Shown: positions 1 to 14,449 of the stretch, piece after piece
Layout of the letters: each line of letters begins with the position of its first letter
How positions within the stretch are numbered: the stretch's first letter is position 1
DNA from: Neocallimastix lanati (nom. inval.)
Taxonomy: Eukaryota > Neocallimastigomycota > Neocallimastigomycetes > Neocallimastigales > Neocallimastigaceae
DNA: 27,931 bases
Assembly (NCBI GenBank): GCA_016946835.1
Contig: JACVTC010000156.1
Coordinates: forward strand, 362,501 to 390,431
Reading direction: 5' to 3'
Notes under the pieces: generated by a model
Database searches by the model: none
The model's input: only the letters and a program-made list of their open reading frames with translations
Told to the model about the DNA's origin: nothing
Translations under genes and position numbers: made by a program

Positions 1-88
1 ATTTAAAGATAATAATAATAATAAAAATAATAAAACAAAATAATAAAACAAAATTTAATATTACTAATAATTATTATCATCAAAACAG

Positions 89-279
89 TTAAAAATTCAA
101 AATGTACCAAATGTTCTTTACTTTAAGCCAGATCAAGGAGAAGTTAAACCTGAGTTTTATGATTTACCAAGACAGTAAATAAATTATTTATATATATATA
201 TATATATAAATCTTTTTTCCAATTTTATTGTATATAATTTTTTCTTTTTTCTTTTTATTTATTATTAATATGTATATTT

Positions 280-323
<44 letters not shown>

Positions 324-1604
324 AAAAATGAAAAATAAAAAATAAAAAGCGGTTTAGGCGCTGAAGAACTTATAAAATTCGTTACAAAAAAGACTGGATT
401 TGAAGTAAATTATTCAATATAAAAATTTCAAAATAAATAATAAAATATATTACGTATGAAAATATAATAATATTAATAATAATAATATTTTTTTTTATTG
501 ATTTTAAAAATTAAAATTCAAAAATGATAATAATAATAATAATAAAAAAGTATGAACTTAAAAAACCAAAAGACTATTCTCAATATATTAATATTGGTAT
601 TTTGATTATTTCAGTTCTTATTTGCATAAAATTCGCTATTCAATACTTTAAGGATATCGTTACTAATAAAAGAAGCTGGATGGTTCTTACTGTGGTAAAT
701 TTTAAATTTTATTTTATTTTATTTTTTTTATTTTATTCAATCTGTACTTATATTAATATTTCTACTATTATTTTATTTTATTTTATTTTATTATATTTTA
801 TTTTATTCAATCTGTACTTATATTAATATTTCTACTATTATTTTATTTTATTTTATTTTATTTTATTTTATTTTATTTTATTTTATTTTATTTTATTTTA
901 TTTTATTTTATTGTATTTTTATTTTTATTTTTATTTTATTTTTATTAATACTTTACTATTTTATACTATTTAACTATTTATTTTATTTTATTTTATTAAT
1001 ACTTTATTATTTTATACTACTTCACTATTTATTTTATTTTATTTTAATTGAACTAACTTTCATCTGTTTATAATATAAATATTTACAAAATATAATTTAT
1101 GTTATTAACATATAAAAATAATAAATTCATAGAGTATCATTTTCTTAATGATATCAGGTTTTATGTGGGTACATATTCGTCATCCTCCAAATAATGGTAT
1201 GTCAAAAAACAGGATGGAAATTTTCATTCCAGGTTTCCAACAACAATATGCTATAGAAAGTCAAATTATTTTAGTTATTTGTATCCTTTTCAACTTATGA
1301 AAATTATTAATATAAATTAATTTTTTATTAAATTTTCTGAATTCTTAAAATTTTTTATTATAGTTAATATTGTAATTATTATTATTATTCCTTAATAATT
1401 TTTTTTTTAATTCTAAAAATAATAGATATTTTAATTGCATTTTCATTCTTGGTTTTAGCTGATAAGGTTCAAAATATTAAAAATGGACATGTTCAACGCA
1501 TTTCTATATACGTTGCTTTATCTGTATTATTTGTTTGTTTCTCCCTTATATTAAGAATTTTCTACATAAAGAGTCAAGCATATCCATTTAAGTTATTATT
1601 TTAA
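89..1604 (+). CDS. OST3: OST3/OST6 (TUSC3/MAGT1-like) oligosaccharyltransferase subunit, 5' partial
   Basis: Subunit of the ER oligosaccharyltransferase that helps N-glycosylate cysteine-containing acceptor sites. The visible exons are 89-174, 350-404, 551-694, 1133-1280 and 1426-1604 (TAA at 1602). Phases agree at every junction; donors are GTAAAT three times and GTATCC once. The first exon (QNVPNVLYF, then FYDLPR) matches the end of the lumenal thioredoxin fold. After GLGAEELIKFV come four hydrophobic segments: INIGILIISVLICIKF, then SWMVLTV-SIIFLMISGFMW across an intron, QIILVIYILIAFSFLV and ISIYVALSVLFVCFSLIL. The loop between the second and third, HIRHPPNN plus FQQQYAIESQI, fits the family pattern. 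The protein ends AYPFKLLF, like the human SUSC3-family end YPYSFL. The start codon, signal peptide and any CxxC motif lie left of the window. Family call is strong; OST3 versus OST6 cannot be separated. Confidence 0.88.
695..1132 (+). repeat. Repeat-filled intron of the OST3/6 gene
   Basis: The third visible intron (438 bp) is swollen by repeats. A 70-bp tandem duplication places TCTGTACTTATATTAA at 741 and again at 811. It is followed by a pure (ATTTT)n pentanucleotide tract at about 840-912 and a second imperfect duplication around TAATACTTTA at about 946-1045. Confidence 0.8.
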
Positions 1605-2914
1605 TTGAAAAAGTATTACAATCTGAATGAAAACATTTTTACGTAATGGATAAAAAAAAAAAAAAAGCTCTTTCATATAAAATAATAATAATTAGTATAA
1701 TGCATAAAAATTAAATATAAATAATCATCATTAATAATAAATAAATATTAAAAAAAAAATACATCATATAAAATATTTATTTAATAAAAATAACATTTAG
1801 TTTAATAATACTTATAAAATATTTATTTTATATTTATTATCTACTTATTTATTATTTATTTATTTATTTATTTATTATTTATTTATTTATTTATTTATTA
1901 TTTATTTATTATTTATTTATTTATTTGTTTGTTTGTTTATTTATTTATTTAGTTCATTGGTTAGTTTGTTGGTTGGTATGATATCAGAAGTCACAAATAT
2001 TTATAGTGAATTTTGATAAAAAAATAAAAGAAAATATTCAAGTTTTATATAATTTTAAAACAACAAAATAAAATAAAAAAGTAAAAAAGTAAAATTATTT
2101 GTATAAAATGCATAAATATAAATATATATGTATATATTTTAAATAAAGAAATAAATAAAAATAGAAAAGGAAAAAAGGAATTATAATAAAAGATTATCGT
2201 TAGTAACACATATATAATTTAATACGATTTATTTTTACATATATAATTTTAATAATTTGTCTGATATTTTTTTTAATATTATGTCAAGGACATGTTTTTT
2301 ATACAAGATTTGAATAAAATATTTTATATTAATGAATAATTATTTATATATTAAAGTAACAAAATTTCCAATTCTAATATAAATTCATTGGATTTGCTGT
2401 ATTATAAATATTATGAAATAATTTACTATATATATAATAAATTAATATAATTATATTTATTAATTAAAATAAATATATCTAACAAATATATATATAGATA
2501 TTAAGTTTACAATAATTTTTAGAAATTTTTCATATTATATCAAAATTTTATCAATTTTGGTATGGTTCATATTTATGGTTCATATATATATATATTATTC
2601 ATATTCAAAATAAAATAATTTTTATATATTCTTTTATATATAAAATTTTAGTTAAAAAAATAATTATAGTAATAATATTAATATTTATATGATTAAAAAA
2701 AAAAGTATATCCGAATGTCATTTTTTTAATACATTCAAATTTTCAAACTATCTATACATTTTTTTTATTTGGTTACATAAAAAAATAATTTTTAAATTTA
2801 AAAATCTTATTTTTCATATAAAAACGATAATTATCTTTTTTTTTTTTTTTTTTTAAAGAACACATATTGCATATAATATGGTGTTTATATAGATATTTTA
2901 TTAAAAATACTTAA
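1605..2914. other. AT-rich intergenic stretch
   Basis: Runs of A/T, TA dinucleotides and short A or T tracts follow the OST3/6 stop. A (ATTT)n tetranucleotide tract with TTATT and GTTT variants fills about 1844-1965. I see no exon with plausible splice borders and no ORF worth naming. Confidence 0.6.
1844..1965. repeat. (ATTT)n microsatellite
   Basis: Tetranucleotide ATTT repeats are interrupted by ATT units and a short GTTT block near 1926-1938. Confidence 0.85.
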
Positions 2915-3073
2915 ATGTTACTTGGGCTGGTGGCTGCAACGTGCTTTGCGGCAGACAACTACCAGAAAATCTATGATGTGGGGCTTGGCATGAAGGAGCT
3001 GGCGCAGGACGAGGCAAGCTCGCAGACCTTCCAGACCTTCCAGACGGCCAACGGCTCACTTTACTATACATGA
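2915..3073 (+). CDS. GC-rich island with a 52-codon ORF resembling the start of a bacterial secreted protein
   Basis: From about 2921 to 3060 the sequence is about 59% GC (82 of 140 by hand count), against almost pure AT on both sides. One frame is open from ATG 2915 to TGA 3071. It begins MLLGLVAATCFAADNYQ, which looks like the hydrophobic core and AxA-type cleavage site of a Sec signal peptide lacking its usual Lys-rich front. The rest is hydrophilic (DVGLGMKELAQDEASS) with a 9-bp duplication giving FQTFQT. Codon use (CTG, GCG, GGC, CAG) is unlike every other gene here. I do not recognise the family. It could be a captured bacterial fragment or an assembly contaminant; a functional gene seems unlikely because both ends dissolve into AT sequence. 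Confidence 0.45.
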   Translation: MLLGLVAATCFAADNYQKIYDVGLGMKELAQDEASSQTFQTFQTANGSLYYT

Positions 3074-3286
3074 TTCTAACTTTTTAAAAATATCTCTATC
3101 ATTAACCTTTCAATTTCATAAACATTTTGTTAATTTGCCAAGATTAACACAAAATGTAAATAAATTTGAAAAGTTTACATATATAAAATGAATAAAAAAA
3201 ATAAAAAATAAATAAAAATTGATATATTATATAAAATAATATTTAATATTTTGTCTAAGATATAAATTAAAAAAAAAAAAAAAAAG
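3074..3286. other. Spacer before the ZNF706-like gene
   Basis: AT-rich. It holds ATG at 3154-3156 directly overlapping a GTAAAT string, possibly the damaged start and first donor of the next gene, and a poly(A) run before the acceptor AG at 3285-3286. Confidence 0.4.
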
Positions 3287-3581
3287 GCAAGAGGAAAGCA
3301 GAAGGAACAAGCTAGGTAAGACATTGATCTTAATATTGATCTTTATTTTAATATTTTTATTATATATTAGATTGTGTTTTTTTCTATTTTATAAAAATAA
3401 TTATATATATAATTATTATAAATGAACATTAATCTATTTACAAAAACTAAAAATTTTAACATAACAGCCAAGCTAGAAAGGGTGAAGAATCTCAAACTCA
3501 ATTCAGAGGGGAAAATCTTCAATGTATTTGCTCAATTTGTAGAGTATGTAAAATCATTAAAGCAAAATAATATTAGTAGAA

Positions 3582-3626
<45 letters not shown>

Positions 3627-3790
3627 ATTCAAAATTTTTTATTGTTTATCAATTTTTTTTTTATCTTATTATATTAAATAAATAAATAAATACAATTAGA
3701 CACCAAATCCAAATTACTAAACTATGGTTTTACTCATAGAAAGCTAAGCATCCAGGAAAATCAAATCCACCTGAAAATGTTCAAATTTAA
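3287..3790 (+). CDS. ZNF706 / At2g23090-like small zinc-finger protein, frame disrupted
   Basis: Probable exons are 3287-3315 (ARGKQKEQA), 3468-3547 (KGEESQTQF, then LQCICSICRV) and 3700-3790, ending KHPGKSNPPENVQI before TAA 3788. The opening ARG motif, the CxxC pair, and the later H-x5-H with KHP and a Pro-rich tail are the signature of the short 4F5/ZNF706 zinc-finger family of mostly uncharacterised nuclear or cytosolic proteins of about 75 residues. Introns are 3316-3467 (GTAAGA) and 3548-3699 (GTAAAA), with matching phases. In the last exon the frame must slip by one base in the short A run at 3740-3742. One extra A gives an HRKAKHP match to the family. The start codon is not resolved, probably separated by an intron. 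Either a 1-base assembly error or a young pseudogene. Confidence 0.68.
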
Positions 3791-5462
3791 AAAAAAATAA
3801 TAGAAATATTAAAAATAAAAAATAAATATTAAAAAATAAATAAGATATATTAAAAAATAAATAAGAAATAAGAATAATTAGAAAATTCGTTAAATAATAT
3901 AATTATTTATATATTTGTAAAATTTAATTTGTATTTTTGATCTTTAGGTTTAAAAATAGAGGTAAATAACTATCATTAATTAAATTAAAAATAAATTTTT
4001 AAGAAATACTCATTAAATTATTATGATATTAAATAAGATAAATAGAATTACTCAATAAATTAATAAAGATTACTTATAAAGTATATTATATCATACTATT
4101 ATATTCTTTATTAATTTTTATTAATAGCATAATATATGGGTCAATAATTAATTAAATAATATTAATAATGAATTATTTTATATTTTATAATACGAAAATT
4201 TATTAGAACATTTAAAAAAAAAAAGATTTTACTAATTTTATTAATGGTACGTTAACTAGGTAAAGGCATTTGCTATATGCTACTTTATACAAAAAGCTTC
4301 TTTTCAGCAATTTCTTGAACCATTATCGAAGGAGGAACAACTATTCTTATCCTCTCACAGATCAATTAAGTGCTCTTTGAACTAGCAATTATAATCTAGT
4401 CATAGAAATACTTATCATAACAAGGGAACACCAACTTCATTTATAGGAAAAAACATCCATGGAAATCACCACATATAAATTCAGGAAGTAGACATTAAAT
4501 ATCTACAATAAATATCAAAAATTTTAATAATGAGTATATAATATATAAGACTAAACATTATTCTATTATGATTCTATATTTTATATCACTAATTAATATA
4601 TATATTTTAAAAAAAAAATATATATATATATATATAAATATATATGCATTAATGTATCATATTTATAGATCCACTCATTTTAATGAAGTATTAAAAGATT
4701 TCATCAATAGATTTATATAAATAACTGAGTCCAACTAAAAATTAAAATTAGTATTGCTAATAAATGTAATTAAATATATATTTACAATAATGAATATTAT
4801 GATTAAATATAGATAAAAATTTTATTAAAAAATATTAATAATGAATTAATGTATTAGAAAATCTATTTGGGATAGTATTAGAAATATAATATCATATAAA
4901 TTATATTTATTATTATCATTATGTATATATTTATATATAATATAATATATATATATAATTTATAAATAAATGAAATTATAAAATAAAAATTTTATAAATG
5001 ATAACACATAAAAGGGTTACCTTTAAAATAGATTTACATGTTAAAATAAAATAATATAGTAAATTAATAATAAATACATTTATACTACTAATAATAATAA
5101 TGTTATTTTGAAAATAAAAATAACATTAAGTATTTTTTGAAAATTTTCCAATTACATAAAAATATAAATAATATATATTTATTATATATTAATTAAAATG
5201 TTTCTTTCAATTGTTTTAAATTAAAAAAAGGATGAATATAATTTTAATATATTAAAAAAAATATTAAAAAAAAAATATATTAAAAATAAATAAAAATAAA
5301 AATAAAATAAAATAAATAAAGATAAATATAAAAATAATAACTCTTTGAATTGAATAATATTTATAAGTAAAAATAAAAATTATGAAAAAATGAAAAATTT
5401 TTAATTTGGTTTAATTATAAAATAAATATTAGACAATTATATTGCTATATATATATGCATAT
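3791..5462. other. AT-rich region with one unassigned relic
   Basis: Mostly A/T sequence between the ZNF706-like gene and the convergent Asn-rich gene. The only richer patch is 4255-4725, described separately. A tiny exon-like segment with AG and GTAAAT borders lies at 3949-3961, but I cannot join it to anything. Confidence 0.5.
4260..4725 (+). pseudogene. Unrecognised coding relic or fragmentary gene
   Basis: The patch 4255-4500 has clearly higher complexity than its surroundings. One plus frame reads KAFAICYFIQKASFQQFLEP and continues with SKEEQLFLSSHRSIKCSLN to TAG at 4383. A later patch after an AG at 4668-4669 reads STHFNEVLKDFINRFI and stops at TAA. Other frames between them are open only briefly. 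The minus strand has a competing short reading, VVPPSIMVQEIAEKKLFV. I do not recognise a family. Most likely decayed exons of an old gene or retroelement; strand uncertain. Confidence 0.3.
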
Positions 5463-9010
<3,548 letters not shown>

Positions 9011-9412
9011 TATTTATTTATAACCAAAATATAATTTTTTTTAATGAGGTTGAAATAAATTTTATATTATTCGCAATTAATATTTAGTTCATAAAAAATT
9101 TTTTTTACTGTCCATTTTTTTTTTTTTTTTTTAATATTATTTATGAAAAACTAATTAATTAATCATTTAAAATAACACAAATACAATATAAAAAAACATT
9201 AATTAAATTATATTTAATATATTATTATTAAATAAATAAAAAAAAAGAAGAAGAAGAAAAGGAATTTAGTAATAAAAAATATAAAAATAACTTTGGTCAA
9301 TGTATTACTAAATTTTTATTAATAAAAATATAAATGATTAAGTTTTTGGGTTATAATATTTTGAAATATTTTTATTATTATAAAAATTAAATATTTTAAT
9401 TAAAATGAACTT

Positions 9413-9457
<45 letters not shown>

Positions 9458-9507
9458 AATAATAAAAAAAAAATAAAAGATTTAATTAAAGTTTACTTTT
9501 TTTATAG

Positions 9508-9585
9508 GATACACGAAAAAGATGTACACTATGTGATATAAAATTTAATTATGCATCATTTTATATAAAAAGTTTTAGTTTATAA
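9508..9585 (+). other. Orphan exon-like ORF with a CxxC motif
   Basis: After an AG at 9506-9507 one frame reads DTRKRCTLCDIKFNYASFYI and continues KSFSL to TAA 9583. The CxxC-x3-F spacing recalls the first zinc ligands of FYVE or other treble-clef fingers, but the rest of such a domain is absent. No upstream exon could be joined. Possibly chance, possibly a relic. Confidence 0.2.
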
Positions 9586-9593
9586 TGTTATAA

Positions 9594-9631
9594 TGGGGTA
9601 AATTGTGTAAGATTTTAAACACTTTATCCCA
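9594..9631. repeat. Imperfect hairpin
   Basis: TGGGGTAAATTGTGT pairs with ACACTTTATCCCA across a loop of about ten bases, with one wobble or mismatch and a two-base bulge. It stands out by its G/C-bearing ends in very AT-rich sequence. Confidence 0.4.
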
Positions 9632-9860
9632 CTTTTTTATATTAACTATTTTGTATTTATCATTAAATATATTTATATGAAAAAGAAAGAAAAAATATAT
9701 ATATATATATATATATATTTTATTTTATTATTTCCAAATTTAATAATAAACGTAATTTTTATCTCCATTAAAATGTAATTAACTATATATTATATATTTA
9801 AATAAAGTTTACAAATAATTATTATATTATATGATTTGATAAAATATTATATTTTTAATG

Positions 9861-9906
<46 letters not shown>

Positions 9907-10157
9907 TATAATAATAATAATACTTATATTTTTAATATTTTAATTTAAGCTTTCGAATCTTTTTTCATATATATATCATTATAATTGATGAAATATGATG
10001 CTCATTTTTAATATTTTATAATATATATTTTATTTAGTAATAATATTTTTTATTTAATAAAGAAGAATCCTCTTTCTAAATAATAATAATTACATGTATT
10101 TTATATTAATTTTATTTATAATAAAGCATAATGTGCCTAATTTTATTTACTATATTT

Positions 10158-10995
10158 TAACATTCTCCCCAACATTAAGTCTTTATTAGATTTTATTATT
10201 TATATTTATATATACATTTTATAATCTAATTATTTAATTATAGTCTATTTTGATCATCAAAAATTATATCGTTAAATTTGTTAATGTTAATACAGAATAC
10301 GGGTTTTGTTAAAGGATCTGTAAGCATATCAATTGTTCTAGCATATTCCAATTTTATATTCTTTTATTTTATTTTTTCTTGAATATTTTTTTATCTTGTA
10401 TCGATATATTAACATCTTCCTTTTGCATTTTCAAATTCAGCTATTGCAATGATTGCTATGCAGGCTTTACTGTCTACTTCTGTTTTTATTAAAACATTTT
10501 TATTAGTTATTTCTTCGAATAAGCCTTTTAACCATATTTCATATTTTGCACATTCAGTAACACTAACAAATTCAGCTTTTGCTGTGGATAAAGTGACATT
10601 TCTTTGAATTTGAGACTTCCATAAAATTGGACTGTTTCCTAGTAAAAATTTATATTCACTTACTGATCTTCTAGTAACATCGTCATTTATCATAGTCAGC
10701 ATTTAAAAATCCTACTAACTTATTTTTTCATTATAATATATTGATTTATGTATTGTATATTTCAAATATTGTAATATCATTAATAATACTTAATAATCAA
10801 TTGTTGTTGGATGTTCATAATTTCTCGATGCTTAATAAACTGCATATGAAATATCTGGTCGAGATTAGTACTTTCCCCCTCAATCGATAAAATAGAATAA
10901 TTGGATAACGATTCAATAGGATTAGAAGAAAAAAACAAAGTATCGATGATAATAATATTGTTAGAATAAGTGAAATATATGAAAAGTAACTTCAA
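10158..10995 (-). pseudogene. Ty1/copia polyprotein relic: end of RT and RNase H
   Basis: On the minus strand, from 10702 down to 10409, is a copia RNase H block: DDVTRRSVSEYKFLLG, then PILWKSQIQRNVTLSTAKAE and ECAKYEIWLKGL. These match the family pattern of DRKSTSG, ISWSSKKQ and ALST.EAE. After frame breaks the copia end follows as IKLEYARTIDMLTDPLTKP, with a stop at 10238. Upstream (10740-10995) are broken pieces of the RT-to-RNase H linker, such as ILQYLKYTIHKSIYYNEK. Beyond the stop, minus-strand TTGGGGAGAATG is a good polypurine tract next to an LTR start TGTTAAAATATAG at 10162. Several stops and frameshifts make it non-functional. It is smaller than, and diverged from, the copia relic at the right end of the window. 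Confidence 0.85.
10163..10176 (-). other. Polypurine tract at the copia 3' LTR boundary
   Basis: Minus-strand reading is AATGTTGGGGAGAA followed by TGTTA, the usual copia LTR opening. The outer end of this LTR, expected further left, is not recognisable. Confidence 0.55.
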
Positions 10996-11281
10996 ATGTA
11001 TTGAAGCATATCATAATATAAATAATGTACAATCCACAATGTATTATATAAATAACAAACAAATATTATTCTGTTTCATAGATTATTTTATTTATACATA
11101 TTTTATACATTGTTAAAAAAAGAATACATTATTAATATTAAGATAAAAAATATATATACAAATTATAAAATAAGAGAAATTAAAGAAATTATGGTATTAT
11201 GATGTGAATTGAAATAAAATAATACAAAGAAATGACACCTGTATAATAGTTAGCGTGGTCTCCATTACACTTCCTCTTACA
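10996..11281. other. AT-rich spacer
   Basis: No exon, motif or element end recognised between the copia relic and the poly(T)-like end of the LINE nest. A higher-complexity patch around 11236-11280 (TTAGCGTGGTCTCCATTACA) is unexplained. Confidence 0.4.
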
Positions 11282-11858
11282 ATTTTTTTTCTTTTTTACA
11301 GTCACAATTATTGAGAACTTTAATTTTATTAATTTATTCATTTATTAATTACACTTCTTTTATAAATAACACTCAATTAATAAAATAATAAATATTACTT
11401 GTCCAATTTAAACATAATAATATTTAAAATAATAATGTGATATAAAAAGTAATATTTAAAATAAAGTGTATAAATAAATAAATTCAGAAAAAAGTTCCTA
11501 TGCAACGAACCTCACCTCCATACCACTTATTCCGGATTAGGGTTTGAAATGACACTCTGAAAGAAATTATAGTCTTATCCTTCAGAGGCATTGGCCCTGC
11601 TGGCCCGTCTTACTACGTTTTCAGTGATGCCTCTCCTGATTAGTTTGTGCTTGTACCGTCGGAATAGCAACCCTTATCGAGTATTAGCCCTAGCCATAAT
11701 TTCTGTAAAGAGTGCGGCAGATCGCACCGAGAATGGCATTTTTGAATAATCACCAAAAATGATTTGATTTTTAAACAAAACATACCATTCTTTTTTATAA
11801 TTTAAATCAATAATGTCTGAATCTCTTCCACCAAGAAGGAAGTTAAATAATTCGTACT

Positions 11859-12492
11859 TTTTTTATTTTTTTTTTTATAGACTAAGAAGAGAATACACTT
11901 TCCAGTGCTTTATTAAATAGATTAAAATATTTTTACGTATTACCTTTATTAAAAAAAAATACATTATATAATTTAAAGATAAAAAATAAAATGTATGTAA
12001 AAGATTAAGTAAAATAAAAAATAAAAAAAATAAAAAAAAGCAAATTCTTTATAATTATAGAAAATTTATAATAATAAAAAATAAAAATTTAATGTAATAA
12101 AGAATAAAAATAAGTTCAAATGTTAAATTTCGTTGTGATGTATATTATGTGTAGTAACATGAACACCAGTTAAATCTAAAATAATAAAACAAAGAAGTAG
12201 AATCTTTTATTTAGATAGTGTGGTATCCACTAAACTCTCCCTTGAACCACAAGAAAGATCATCACAAGTTGAATCACTTACTAAAGGTTCTATGTTTGGA
12301 ACTATGCTGTTAGTAAATATGTATTGATGAGAATTTACCAGACTTCTATCTGCACTATTTCTTTGCCATATCGGTACGACGTCGGCACTCTTGGTAATGA
12401 AAGTGTTTTGGCTAAACCTCTCAAAAAGTAACTCAAGTGAGCTACTGATGATCGGTATTGTATTAGCAAGATATTCCGCAAGCCCTACTAAA
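11859..12492 (-). mobile_element. 5'-truncated LINE copy A
   Basis: Begins on the plus strand with a T-rich run (the reverse of a poly(A) tail) and AGACTAAGAAGAGAATACAC, and is flanked by the 14-bp direct repeat AAATAATTCGTACT at 11845-11858 and 12493-12506. This is the mark of target-primed reverse transcription. The minus strand encodes the C-terminal end of the LINE protein (FLVGLAEYLANTIPII to SRESLVDTTLSK, stop 12207). It interrupts the older relic H. Same subfamily as copy G. Confidence 0.85.
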
Positions 12493-12550
12493 AAATAATT
12501 CGTACTATATCCTATATATATTTTTATTCTATTGTTCATTATTTATGCAT

Positions 12551-14290
12551 TTTTTTTTTTTTTTTTTTAGACAGGGAAGAGAATACACTTTAATAAATTT
12601 ATTAATTTTATTATAAAAAATACATGTAAGTGAAAAGTACATTATAAATTAAAAATAAAAATAAAAGTTAAAAAATAAAAAATAAAACAGCTCAAAAATA
12701 CTATGTAGTTCAGCAAGTTGTATTATGTGTGAATTTTCCCTTCCTAACAAATAAAAAAATAATAAAACCTAGAAATAACATCTTTAAAATAGATAGTGTG
12801 GTGTCCACTAAACTCTCCCGGGATTCATCATTTATTGAACTACTAAGGCGAAATTTACCCTTAGTAGAAATAGATGATTATCCTGTATTATCATTATGCT
12901 TTATCAGGACGACGTTGACGCTCTTGGTTAAGTTTAGTATTTTGGAATACCTATCAAATAATAGGTCAAACGAACTATTTATGATAAGTATTGCGCTAGT
13001 TAAGTGTTCCGCCAAGCTCACAATTTTTGGAACAGGTGACTCAGATTAACCTTTGAAAAGCAGTTCATTTAAATGTCTCTGTTCCCCACTATCGAAATGT
13101 AGCTCATTTAAAACTAGAGTCCCACCAAGAAGGACCAAGTATATATAATGATTGATATAATCTTCAAAATCAGAAATAGAGTCATAGGAAGAAAGAGGAT
13201 TAAACGCTCTAATCATCCTAATGAATAAAATATAGAGATCATCGATGAAATTTAAAGAATTTCATCTAAAAGATGCGAGAGCATTGCATTTAAAATCCAA
13301 TGTTTAAAAGATTGATTATCTTCGCCACAACAGGGGCAAGTCTCTTCTGAAACTCTACCCATTCTAATAGCAATAGTAGTATTGTATTTATAACCAGAGC
13401 GTAAACGTATAATCCACGAAAACCCTAAGTTGAATTGGGGATATTTTAAGCTAAGCATAATTATAAATTTATTATTTGAGAACTTGTTACTATAGTAATT
13501 TTGACCATTAATACCTTGAAATTAGGAAACTGATTTCCAGTGAAGTTCTAAAATATCGTCATATTTTACACATATATATTTTTTGATCTTTTTGTACAAA
13601 GTTCTAGATTCTTTAATCCAGGAATAATACGGCATTTTGAGAATAGATTTAATAAGATCCTTTATAATACTGTTTGATTTACTTCATTTTGCAAATGATT
13701 TAATCTTTAAGGCTGCGCAGATACCAGCAATAGGAGGGATGAAAAGATCTTGAGATAAAGCATAAGTATAGAAAATTACTAATTTTTTTTTTTTTTTTTT
13801 TTAGATTAGGAAGAGAATACACTTCCAGTGCTCTATTAAATTGATTAAAATATATTTATGTATTACATTTAATTATAAAAAAATACATTATATAATTAAA
13901 AGATAAAAAATAAAATGTATGTAAAAGATTAAATAAAATAAAAAATACTAAAAAGTTAAGAAATAACAATTTTTAATTAATCAAAGAAAATCTAATGTAA
14001 TAAAGAATAAAAATAAGTTCAAGAGTTAAAAAAAATTCGGTGTGATGTATACTACGAGTAGTGACATGATCACCAGTTAAATCTAAAATAATAAAGCAAA
14101 GAAGTAACAGCTTTAAAATAGATAGTGTTGTATCCACTAAACCCTCCCATGAACCACAAGAAAGATCATCAAAAGTTGAATTACTTACTATAGGTTCTTT
14201 GTTCGGAACTGTGCTGTTAGTTAATGTGTATTGATGAGAATTAACAGGTCTTCTAACAGAAAATTACTAATATTAATACTATTTTCATCG
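12551..14290 (-). mobile_element. 5'-truncated LINE copy C with zinc-finger C-terminal domain
   Basis: Poly(T) at 12551-12568 followed by AGACAGGGAAGAGAATACAC marks its 3' end. On the minus strand it reads, from about 13780: ALSQDLFIPPIAGICAALKI, then SIIKDLIKSILKMPYYSWIK (post-RT region), a stop, then LGFSWIIRLRSGYKYNTT and SEETCPCCGEDNQSFKHWIL. The last is the CxxC...HW pattern of zf-RVT-like domains at LINE ends. At least two in-frame stops and several frameshifts show decay. Copy G sits inside it. Its truncated 5' end lies somewhere near 14272-14290 and I found no target duplication for this copy. Confidence 0.75.
13784..14257 (-). mobile_element. 5'-truncated LINE copy G inside copy C
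   Basis: A poly(T)-headed insertion of about 474 bp, flanked by the perfect 14-bp direct repeat AGAAAATTACTAAT at 13770-13783 and 14258-14271. Its body closely follows copy A: AGGAAGAGAATACACTTCCA near the tail, and CCACAAGAAAGATCATC in the coding end. Confidence 0.9.
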
Positions 14291-14449
14291 TTTGACCTAT
14301 TCACTACATTATTAGTAATTATATTATTATTTTCTCTATAGTTTTTTTTTTTTTTTTTTTTTTTTTTAGACAGGGAAGAGAATACACTTCCATAATTTTA
14401 TTAATTTTATTATAAAAAAATACATATAGGTGAAAAGTACATTCGAAAT

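Larger units (their letters stand above)
9011..10157. other. AT-rich intergenic stretch upstream of the Asn-rich gene
   Basis: Contains long poly(T) at 9417-9453, poly(A)/(TA)n at 9861-9911, an imperfect hairpin at 9594-9631 and an orphan exon-like piece at 9508-9585. The promoter of the minus-strand Asn-rich gene must lie just right of 9010, but no distinct element stands out. The left part of the copia 3' LTR, starting at 10162 and running leftwards, must also fall here; its outer end is not recognisable. Confidence 0.5.

Noticed and set aside
524-826. 100-residue open frame starting MIIIIII
   Set aside because: Only the part 551-694 is coding (OST3/6 exon); the rest is intron on both sides.
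3422-3622. 66-residue open frame starting at ATG 3422
   Set aside because: Wrong frame across the ZNF706-like middle exon and a (TA)n tract.
11500-11560. Possible tRNA (GGTTCG-like string on the minus strand)
   Set aside because: No acceptor, D or anticodon stem could be paired around it.
12729-13049. Plus-strand frame of 106 residues, and a similar one at 15800-16180
   Set aside because: Antisense of the LINE coding ends of copies C and E.
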